64,000 nucleotides of DNA. Origin: Temnopleurus reevesii (lineage: Eukaryota; Echinodermata; Echinoidea; Temnopleuroida; Temnopleuridae). Position 1 is the first letter of the stretch. Each line of letters starts with the position of its first letter. Below are positions 12,501 to 24,500 of this stretch, one piece after another. Position numbers and translations under genes: made by a program. The stretch covers positions 197,575 to 261,574 of the forward strand of contig BQKZ01000102.1 in assembly GCA_036244855.1 (NCBI GenBank), read 5' to 3'. The notes beneath the pieces were generated by a model. The model was not told the DNA's origin. It worked only from the letters and a program-made list of their open reading frames with translations, and searched no databases.

Positions 12501-15500
12501 CTCCAAGTTTAATAATTAACTTGAAATCATGCAATATCAATATCATAGTCATATTGCACAGGCAAATCGCCAAACTTTAAGGACAACATCATATCAACAA
12601 CAGAAAAGACAAGGTACACAAACCAAACTGGCCTCACATCAAAGAACCATCAAAACATTAGATGTACACTATACAATGTAAATATAATTTCATGACGGGA
12701 TGAAAATGAATGTTCACTCCTAAAAGTATTAAAATAAATCCAACACCAAAACTTTAATTAAAACAAAGAAATTGTTTCATCAAACAAAAACAAACCCCAC
12801 AAAATATATAATATGATTTTGTGACAGAAATGAAACGGTTTTTTTCTTAAAAATGAATGAATGAACATAAATCCAAAATTTCAAAAGCAAGAAATTAAAT
12901 AATTCAATCACAATAAATTAATAAATAACTGAAATAATTTCTTTAAAGAAGCAATAAATATTAATCAGAAAGGTAAATGAAAATTTATGATAAAAATGGA
13001 ATTAAACCCATGAATTATTATGAGCAGTTTCATTCACACATATTCACTGTGGGCAGTATGGACAAAGTAATTGGACAGGATAAATAACTTCCATTCAAAC
13101 CTTCAAAATAGCTTGATGTACCAAAAAGAAAAGTTTCCCTAATTATTCAGTAAACACATGTTTGACATTTCTCCTCAGAATAAAAGAGAATGAAATTTAT
13201 TTCGTGTGCATCGAGCTATTGTGAATGCTTGAATAGAAGCTGTTTAATTTGTCCAATTCCTTAGTAGCTTCTGCTCACAGTGATGGGGAGTAATGCTTTA
13301 NATAGGCCGGTTGATAACAATAAGACTAAAATACTTGGAATTCAGTTTGCATACATTACTTGTTGCTATGTCGGGCAAGCCTCGGGCAAAGTTTTGGGTT
13401 GTCAAGAACAACCTTTGTGTTAGAGGTATGCATAAAATTTGCATCTAATAGCAAACCCGCCTATCAATCCAGGCTTACAGGTCAACTCTTTATCTCTATT
13501 GATATAATTACAAATCATGAATATGTATAAAAGTAGACAGGTCATTGTAATTAAGATTATCTTATCACTATTCATTTACTTGATCATTTTGTACCAGAGA
13601 GGGCGCTTGTCAAGAGAGTTATGTTGAACGGTGCTTATGGTCGAGGTAATACGGTATGTTACTGACCAACAAAAATGCCACGAACGTTGATATCACTTTA
13701 CATCTGTTCACAGAAATTCTTGAAATTCTTTCTTTATGGTTTATATTTTCTCAACTTCAACCTTCTTCAACATGAAATCATGCAAAATCAATATCATAGT
13801 CATAATATACAGGCATACTGCCAAACTTTAAGGACAACATCATTTAAAAACAAGAAAACAAAAGCAAAGTACCAAATTCAAATTGAACTCACATCAAACA
13901 ACCATCAAAACATAATTATTAAGTTGATTAATTAATGAATAAGATATGAAAACAAACCCCACACATTAAAAAAGAAGATGTACACTATATAATGAAAATA
14001 TAATTTCATGACAGGATGAAAATGAATGTTTTTTCCTTAAAGTAAATAAATCCAACAACAAAACTTTAATTAGAGCAAACAAATTGTTTCATCAAACAAA
14101 AACAAACCCCACAAAAAAACACAATATGATTTTGTGATGGAAAGAAAATTAACGGCTTTATTATATAAAATTAATTAACATAACCCCAAAACTTTAAAAG
14201 CACAATTTAAATAATTCAATCACAATAAACAAATAAGTGATTGGAATTATTTTTTTAAAGAAGCAGTGAATATTAATCAGAAAGGTGTATAAAGTTTAAA
14301 ATGAAAATGGAAATCATGACATGCATAGGTAAACATTTGGCTTATTATGAATACACTGTGAACATAATGGACGAAGGAACTCAGAGAGAAAATAAACAAG
14401 CTTCATTCAAACCTTCAGAGTAGCTTAATTAACACACACAAAATAGTTTCCCTGTTGATTCATTGAACAGGTGCAACACCTGTTTGACACCTCTCCTCAG
14501 AATAAGAGAGAATGAAATTGATTTCATGTGCATCAAGCTATTGTGAATGCTTGAATAGAAGCTGTTTAATTTGTCCAATTCCTTAGTAGCTTCTGCTCAC
14601 AGTGATGGGGAGTAATGCTTTTTTACATGCACTCAAGACTATGATTCACAACACACAGGGTTAATAGAAAAGAAAACAAAATGGTTGAATCGGTCAGTAC
14701 CTGGAGGTATGAAATTCACTGTGCGCCATGCAGGAAGGAAAGAGATGCATATGACAAGAAAAGTTAGTTCCGATATTAGAGATCTTACAAATCTACCATG
14801 TAAAGTTATGTTACAAGAACTAATAAGATATACTACAAAAAATATAAAGCTACCAGGATATTATAATCTATTTTCACTAGTATGATTTACATTGCGAAAG
14901 TAATATATGGAGTAAAATCAGGCATTTTTAGGGTTAAAACTATGAAAGATAGAAAACCAAGCCATTTCAAGAAGTGAAACTTTCACTACCCATCATTTAG
15001 GATGAGCGTTTTAATTCTAAAAAAAAATGTTGAAGATTTTTCTTTCGCAAATGCCAAAAACAAAACCTTTGAGAAACGAATATTCTTTTTTTGTAATTGT
15101 ACAAAATTCTTAACACACATTCATTACATTATGTTCAAGTATCATAATCATCAAAGTTCCAATCAATGCAGACAAAAACATAGTCATGCTTTATAGTTTC
15201 ATAACCTGAGAAATTTGTGGAATTCAATTTATAGCAAGTCTTTAGTTTCAAGGTGCAATGCATTATTTCTTTTGTTAGAATATAGATTGCTATTGAAAAT
15301 GTTGGCAATAATATTATTGCTTTATTATACTACAATGTACTCATTAATTGCAAGCTCCTAAAATGTTTAACAAATATTTGTGTTTAAATTATTACATTTA
15401 TGCAATTCATCATCTCTTTGTAGAATGATTCTTGTCAAGTTGGACAAGTTAAAATACAAATTATAAAAGAAATGCCAGATGATCAAGAAAATTATTTCTA

Positions 15501-18500
15501 GCCATTAGTTTACTGTAGTTTGCTTTTAAAATAAGTGAACATATGAATGGGTTCGATTGAGGGTTGTATAAAGAATGTCTATCTAAAGTCTAATGATATG
15601 TCTATAACACATGGAATCAGAATTGGAAAGTGTAATGTAGAGTTTTACTGCAATATCAACACAGGTGCTTTCTAATTGGTTGAAAGATAATCTATGAATA
15701 AAACACTGGCTTAGAATGGCCAATAGCACCATTAATATTTCTATAGAGTGGCTATGAAAGAAGAGAACAAAATAATTTGATAATATTTCACATAGTAAAG
15801 AAGTAGAAAAGTTTGGAAAATATGCTGCTCTCCATCCCATCCACCATACATCATTATTTGAAGGAGGGTATTTTTTACCCCTTTTTTAATCACCATAGCA
15901 ATAGTTGAGAGTAGAATGTTATCAAATTGTTCATTTTGTCACATTACTTTAAAAAAAAAGAAGGGCATATTATTCACACTTTACCAAAGTAAAGTTTTGT
16001 CAATATTGACACTTATGTTTCATTATGAATAGATTTGGTTAGCAAAATATATTTTCCAAATATCACTGCCTTTAAGTAAATGCCTTCATTTTAAGCACCC
16101 TCTATCTATCAATTAAAATTGTGTTGATAGAAAAAAATGTATGAATATAAAAAAATATATATTTCAGCTTACCATCATCTAGGAGACTGAGTAAGCTAAC
16201 TATTGTTTCTAACGCCGCTAGTCTGACGCAACTCTCCTCATCCTTTCCTAGCTCAACAAGATCCGGTAGTATTGCACTTCTCGTAGGCTCCAGTCTAGAA
16301 GTGAAGACAATAAACAGAGAAAAATGAATGCAATATATAGCAACTGGTAGTATTGCACATCTTGTTGGGTCAAAACTAGAAATGTGCAAAATGAGTAGGG
16401 AAAATGAAGGCCATATATAGTAACTATTGTTTCTCATGCCACTAGTCTGATATATGAAGGCAGCTCTCCTCGTCTTTGCCTCTCAACCAAAATAACAGTA
16501 GCAGAATTATCAAGAAAAATAGGGAAACTTTATTGAAATGGCCTTAAACCTCTCTAAAAAAATAGTTAAAAATTCATATATTTTCCTCAAAATTCCACAT
16601 GGTTGGGAGGTCCACTAGTTCCAATACCTCCATTAGTATTGCACTTCTTATTGGCTCCAATCTAGAAGTAATGACAATAAGCAGAGAAACAGTAAATATT
16701 ATTTTGAATTGTTGCTAGCCTGACGTATGAACACAACTCTCTTTGTCTTTCTCTAGTTCAAAAAGCTCTGGGTGGTATTGCAATTTTTATCGACTCTAGT
16801 CTAGAAGTAACCATTAAGCAGTAAAACAAAACAAAAAAAACATATCATGTGCAATATCATTTAATGAGAAGGTATGATAAGCTAAACTTTCATCATAATT
16901 GCAAACCCTGATGAAAAAAGAAAAATACAATAAATGAACGACTATGTATGATTAAACCAAAAATACACTGTAACTTTTTTCACATTACATTTCATAGAAT
17001 TCATTGACTTGATAACTTCTCCAACTGAGGCCTACACTTTGTTTTAAATCATTTTCTTTTAAACAATATTTTGTTATGTTTATGAAAAAATGGGGTGACT
17101 AAATTAATTTCCAACTGTCATGGCTCATGAACAATAGCAGAAACATTCAATGCTAAAGGATGATAAAGGCTATCAGGAGACAGGTGCAAGTCAACATTCT
17201 TTACCAGCATCTACATATTTTGGTATCCTCTAATCTGTAGTGGTATGACTATAATAGGAAAGGTATTCACCAAGATTAGTAGGTAGGCTATCATAATGAT
17301 CTTTAACAACCCTTTCCTTAAGATATAGCACAGTTATCAAACTATGATGTGAACATACCCCAAATCTTCTGGCCATACTGTCAAGCTGTTTGCATGTGAC
17401 AAGATAGCACTATCATACCCTGATGTGAACATACCCCCAACCTTCTGGTCACAATGTAAGGCTGTTCACATTTGACAAGATGGTGCTACCATACCCTGAT
17501 GGGAACATACCCCCAACCTTCTGGTCACAATGTAAAGCTGTTCACATTTGACAAGATGGTGCTACCATACCCTGATGGGAACATATCCCCAACCTTCTAG
17601 TCACAATGTAAAGCTGTTCACATTTGACAAGATAGCACTATCATACCCTGATGTGAACATACCACTAATCTTCTGGCCACATCAATCTGCATGTGACAAT
17701 TTAGCGCTATAATACCCTGATGTGAACATACCCCATCTTATGGCCACATGGTCAGGCTGTTTACATTTAACAAGATGGCAGTATCATACTGTGATGTGAA
17801 CATACCCCAATATTTCTAGCACCGTAAAGCTGTTTATGTGTGAAAAGATAGCGCTATCAAACCCTGATGTGAACATACCCCAATTTTCTGGCCACACTGT
17901 CAAGCTGTTTACATTTGACAAGATACAACTATCATACCCTAATGTGAACATACCCCCAACCTTCTGGCCACACTGTCAAGCTGTCTACATGTGACAAGAT
18001 ACAACTATCATACCCTGATGTGAACATACCCCAAATCTTCTGGCCACACTGTCAAACTGTTTGCATGTGACAAGATACAACTATCATACCCTGATGTGAA
18101 CATACCCCAAATCTTCTGGCCATTCTGTCAAGCTGTTTGCATGTGACAAGATAGCGCTATCATACCCTAATGTGAACATACCTCCAAACTTCTGGCCACA
18201 CTGTCAAGCTGTTTGCATATGTGACAAGATAGCGCTATCATACCCTGATGTGAACATACCCCAAATCTTCTATCCACATTGTAAACCTGTCTACATGTGA
18301 CAAGATACAACTATCATACCCTGATGTGAACATACCCCAAATCTTCTGGCTATACTGTTCAAGCTGTTTGCATGTGACAAGATACAACTATCATACCCTG
18401 ATATGAATACACCACTAATATTCTGGCCACTATATAGCTGTTCACATTTGACAATATAGTGCTATCATACCCTGGTGTGAACATACATGTACCTCAAATC

Positions 18501-21500
18501 TTCTGGCCACACTGTAAAGCTGTCTACATGTGACAAGATATCACTGCCATGCCCTGGTGTGAACATACTCCCAACCTTCTAACCACACAGTCAAGCTGTT
18601 TACATTTTACGCCATAGAGCTATCATACCCTGATGTGAACATAATACCAATCTTATGCCTACACAGTTAAGCTGTTCGTACATGAAACCATAATGCAATC
18701 ACCCTCCGATGTGAACGTACCTTAATTGTCTTGTCACATTAACTGTTTAGATATATGTGAAAGAATAGTAATATAATTCACGATATCTTCATTTAATCTA
18801 AACCTTAGATTACATCTTCGAGGCATACACTTACATTTAGCGCTATCATACCCTAATATGAACTTACCCCAATCTTCTGGCCGTAATGTCAAACTGTCTA
18901 CACTCTATAAAAAAATATCCTTATCATACATCTGGCCATAATCCTCAACTAATGCAAAGTTTGCCCAAAGTTTTTGTCACAATGACTTAACAAAATATAT
19001 AACAGGCTAACAAAATGACTCCGGCAAACTTAATACACATCACTGAGGAGTAGAACCATACCCTAATGTGAACTTACCCCAATCCTCTTGCCACACTGTC
19101 AAGCTGTTTACACATGCACGCTCTGACCTCATAATCCACATCCTGACACAGAGATGTTACCAAAGGAAGGATTTCTTTCTTGATCCTGTAACATGAAACA
19201 AACATATCAAAAAATGTAAACATACAGGTAAAAACTCATATTAGCAGAACAAAATTCATTTAGATTTAGATTTAAAGAATGGATGGAGATATAGTTTGTA
19301 CCTTTTGCCTTCATTACCTTGCTCTAAAAAAAATATGATATCACATAATCAGCAATAGCATCAGCAATGGCACCACAAGCAGCATCAATCTCTTCATCAA
19401 AATCTTTTTCGTCATCTTTACCATCACCATCAAAACCAACAAAATGGCAAAATAAAAATAGTTGTAAAAAAATCAAAATCTTAGATTTGATAATAAGATC
19501 ATGACAATTCTAAAATTCTAAATAAAAATCAGAAGAAGAGGAGCCCCTCCATGCTTATATCACATAGAAATCTGTAGAGGTTGGTAACGATACCATGATA
19601 TGCTCCTTTAAGATGAAAGTCAGACAGAATTCCTGCCCTTACGTCTACATTACCAGCTTGGGGGTAGTCACGCCAGGGATCATGTAGAGAAGTAGAGTAT
19701 CAATCACACCATTTTCCCATTTTATTTTCATATCTTTTCTTGTAGTAAATCCAGTCTTGGTAAATGAATCAATTCATTCATTACACAATCAAGAAATGTC
19801 ATAGGACTAGAAGGTACAGTAACAGAGTGCTAACTCAGACCTCCTTTACCCTTCTGGCATCTGTCCCTTTAACTTGGTTTAATATGGTGCAAGTCAAAAT
19901 GAAATCCAGGTACCTCGAATTTCCTGCCTTGCACCTCAATAGCCAGCTTGGGGTATCACTCAAACCATTAAATGAGTCAATTAATTCATCAAACAACAAA
20001 GAAAGGTCACAGGACTAGAAGGTGACTAAGTGCAAGGCTTCTTTTACCCTTTTCTCATCAGTCCCTTTAACTTGTTTAATATGGTAGAATTCAGACATAA
20101 ATCCAGGTACCTCGGAATTCTGGCCGTTGCACCTAGACGGCCATCTTTGGGTAGACATAGGGGGTCATGCCGCGAGCTTGAGTATCACTCAAACCATTCT
20201 TGCTAAATGAGTCAATTAATTCATCACACCACCAAGAAGGGTCATGGGACTAGAAGGTAACTCAAGTGCTAGCTCCGACTTCCTTTCGCCTTGTTTTACT
20301 AACATTTAACATGGGTGGAAGGTGGAAGTCTAACAGAATTCCTGCCCTTACCCCTGGACGGCCATCTTGGGGGTAGACACAAGGGGTCATGCAGAGAGCT
20401 CATGTATCAATCAGACCATTCTTGCTAAATGAGTCAATTAATTCATCACACCATCAAGAAATGTCATAGGTCATAGTACTAGAAGGACTGACTAGCTGCG
20501 CGAGTTCAAACTTCCTTTGCCCTTTTCTGATCTGTCCCTTTAACTTGTTTGAGGTGGAAGTCTAACAGAATTCCTACCCTTGCGCCTCGACGGCCATCTT
20601 GGGGTAGACATGGTAGGGGTCATGCAGAGAACTCAAGTATCAATCAAGCCATTCTTGCTAAATGAGTCAATTAATTCATCACACCACCAAGAAAGGTCAT
20701 AGGACAAGAAGGTGACTGATTGCTAACTGAGGTTTCACATATGTACTTCCACTTGTACATGTAAAGCCCCGGTCACATAGGACCCCCGGAGGCAACACGA
20801 TTCATCCCCGACTCATTGTTCTGAGGCAGTTAAAGGCGGGGCGACATGATGTTCAGAGAGCGTGGCCTGGCCGCTGCCATTTTGATTACGATGATTGGCG
20901 AACAGAAAAATTGCGGCATTTCAACCTGTAATAGCGAGCGAGCAAGTTATATTTCGCTAGCTAGCAGCTCGGCAATAGCATGATAATGCGTTTTGCACAT
21001 TTTTAGAAAAATTGAAGCTAAAGAGGGGAGGAATCAAAGTTACACGCGACGACAACATGGATCAGATATTCGTACGAAGGTGCGTAAGCAAGGAAATGTT
21101 CAAATATCGTTGTTGCCAATACGCAACACGCCGTCCGTTTGTGTCGATCATGACGGACTGACTTTAACTGTGAATTGACAAAGAGTTGGGGTGAATCGTG
21201 TTGCTTCCAGGGTCCTATGTGACCGGGGCTTAAGTAGCATTTAAGAATCTACATCATCAATCATGTGCAAAACAAATACCTTAGGATGCCAATGAACAAA
21301 AACTTTCTAGAAACTCTTTCAGGAAAATAAAAAACAGGAAAACGTCTTTTATTTTCTGAATACTCAATAACACAAATGACTTAAGCTGTACAGATATATA
21401 TTGTACATGTACTTCAAATCAAAGTTTAGTACTTTAAACATTCCCCTTCCATAGATATTTTGTACTGGAATTGTTGTCACAGTAACCATATATAACTTGT

Positions 21501-24500
21501 TATTATAATATATTTACAGTGCACAACTGCCTTTATTTCTATACTATTTTGGGGTTTTCATAAATTTGCATATCAGGGCAGACAGCCCGGTTGCATTTGA
21601 CGTAAATGTCTTTAATTATTGAGTAAAAAAATCAGAAGTAATGTTTTCTGTTCTTTTAATCTTAGTCTTAATTTTTTATTAAAACTTCCACCTCACTTAA
21701 TATGTGGACTCCAACACCAAAACATAGCCTGAAGTGCAGTTACCTTCTCATCATTATATCTCTCTCATCACCAATAAATCAATTTTACAACCCTCCACAA
21801 AGTCAAAATGTTCTCAACTGCTCATTCATTCAAGATGAAATATGACAATGAATTATTCTCCTTCCCAGCCTGTATCACATCTGGGAGGTGTTTCACCAAG
21901 ATAAGAAAGACTTTACTCACGATTTTACGTTCGACTGGTACCCCTTCTTGTACGTAATGGTTCACATTATTACGCGCATCCAGCGCAAAAACTGATACTT
22001 CTTGAATCAAGGTCTAGTTTAAATCACAGCTAGTACNNNNNNNNNNNNNNNNNNNNNNNNNNNNNNNNNNNNNNNNNNNNNNNNNNNNNNNNNNNNNNNN
22101 NNNNNNNNNNNNNNNNNNNNNNNNNNNNNNNNNNNNNNNNNNNNNNNNNNNNNNNNNNNNNNNNNNNNNNNNNNNNNNNNNNNNNNNNNNNNNNNNNNNN
22201 NNNNNNNNNNNNNNNNNNNNNNNNNNNNNNNNNNNNNNNNNNNNNNNNNNNNNNNNNNNNNNNNNNNNNNNNNNNNNNNNNNNNNNNNNNNNNNNNNNNN
22301 NNNNNNNNNNNNNNNNNNNNNNNNNNNNNNNNNNNNNNNNNNNNNNNNNNNNNNNNNNNNNNNNNNNNNNNNNNNNNNNNNNNNNNNNNNNNNNNNNNNN
22401 NNNNNNNNNNNNNNNNNNNNNNNNNNNNNNNNNNNNNNNNNNNNNNNNNNNNNNNNNNNNNNNNNNNNNNNNNNNNNNNNNNNNNNNNNNNNNNNNNNNN
22501 NNNNNNNNNNNNNNNNNNNNNNNNNNNNNNNNNNNNNNNNNNNNNNNNNNNNNNNNNNNNNNNNNNNNNNNNNNNNNNNNNNNNNNNNNNNNNNNNNNNN
22601 NNNNNNNNNNNNNNNNNNNTATATTCATGTACCTGTTCGCTCAGAAAGAAACACATTCCTGGCTATTCATTGGCTCATTTCTTTTTACAATGGAGGTAAG
22701 ACGGACGATTGGGAAATCTCAAACTTTAATCTTTGGCTTCGAATCAAAGGTCACAGTCATGAATCTATCGAATTCCAATTTTTTCTCCATCTGGGTTGCA
22801 TGAATCATGTTCACTACCATGTACATTCATATATTTTCCCTCTGTGCTCTTTCTCTCTCTTTCTTCCACTCTTCCTTCAGTGCTCCTCTTTATTCCTTCC
22901 CTACTCATCTCTCTGTCTCTCTCCTTCTTTCCTCTGCTCTTTATATTTATTGTTTATCCTTCTTCTCTGCAAAAAGCTGAGTTTGCTTTTTCATCCTTTT
23001 TTCCTATTTCTATCCATTGCTCTTTTTCAAATTTGCTCAAGATGTACATCTTAAATGTATTATTTCTTTGCATTGATACTCAATGAATGTATCCTAATAT
23101 ATAGTAGTATTGCAAATGTTGATTTTTTCTTAAGTTCAAACCAAACTTCCTTCCATGGATAGCATAATTATTTCCCCCCCCCCCCTAGTCCTCCAATCAA
23201 AAGACTTCTTTCAATTTTTGAAATACATGTTTCCAGACGCGATCATGACTCTTGTTGTGATAGCATAATGTATTTAGTATTGTAAAAGTTCATTTTTAAG
23301 TTGGAACAAAACTTCCATGCCATGAATAGCATCGTAAGTCTCCCCTGAGACTTCTTTCAATTTCTGAAATACATATTTCCAGACACCATCACGTGTTATG
23401 ATAGCATGGTTATACATGTAACGAGTAATGAAGATGTTTACGGAAGAAGCGGTATCTCAAAGCATAACAATTCATTATAGGCCTCCTAGCACCTCTAATG
23501 AGGAAAGACAAGATCCCTGAATGATGGATGTGCTTTAATAAAGTTTTTCTGATGGGAAACATACATGTACTTCTACAGTGTAAGTTCTATCCAGGGCATA
23601 ATGAGGAGTGCCAAATGGAATTGATCAGAGAGCCTAAAAATCATTTATACTGCAAAATTCTGTTGTTACAAAAGCACATATTGACATTGTGTTTTGTGTT
23701 TCTGTATTAATCTGATTACTCTATTTTCTTTTCAGATTAGCATTTTTGTTCTCTTTTTCTTGTGCAAATTTTTACACAGCTATGTACAACTATATTACTT
23801 GATGAAAAAGTTATGTACTGTCGTAACAGACTATTTGTGCATAAAATTTGTTTAAATCCGTTTTTCCTCCTGAAAGAGATGAAACTTTATTACAAGTGAA
23901 TGCTTGAGAAAACACACACAAAGAAATTCCTGCATTCTCTTCAAAAACACTANTTCCAGACACCATCACGTGTTATGATAGCATGGTATAACGAGTAATG
24001 AAGATGTTTACCAAAGAAGCGGTATCTCAAAGCATTACACATGTATTTAGTTTTGTAAAAGTTGATTTTTAAGTTGGAACAAAACTTCCATCCATGAATA
24101 CAGTCTCCCCTTAGACTTCTTTCAATTTCTGAAATTCATATTTCCAGACACCATCACGTGTTATGATAGCATGGTATAACGAGTAATGAAGATGTTTACC
24201 AAGGAAGCGGTATCTCAAAGCATAACAATTCATTATAGGCCTCCTAGCACCTCTAATGAGGAAAGACAAGATCCCTGAATGATGGATGTAGCTTTGATAA
24301 GGTTTCTCTGATGGGAAACATGTACAAATTCTATCCAAGGAATAAAGAGGTGTGCCAGTTGGAATTGATCAGAGGGCCTAAAAATCATGTATCATGCAAA
24401 ATCTTGTTGTTGTAAAAGCATATATGTTTCGTGTTTCTGGATTAATATGATTACTCTATTTTCTTTTCAGATTATCGTTTTCATTCTTTTTCGTGCAAAT

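Larger units (their letters stand above)
8075..16172. other. PPP4R4 intron 8 contents
   Basis: About 8.1 kb. It contains the 22-base repeat at 8661, a SINE tail at 9317, an assembly gap at 10202-10386, a G-run at 10841, a poly-A run near 11875 and a ~0.9 kb direct duplication (12397-13299 and 13655-14621). No coding segment was found. Confidence 0.7.

Noticed and set aside
17334..19077. CRISPR-like array (regular ~76-base repeats)
   Set aside because: The repeats are head-to-tail without unique spacers, lie in a eukaryotic intron, and match the adjoining exon boundary.
22014..22656. Open frames of ~200 residues across the N run
   Set aside because: They consist almost entirely of unknown bases.
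22796..23086. Hydrophobic frames of 84-96 residues suggesting a membrane protein
   Set aside because: They come from a CT-rich stretch (TCTCTCTTTCTTCC-type), which yields Ser/Leu/Phe in two frames at once. They are low complexity.
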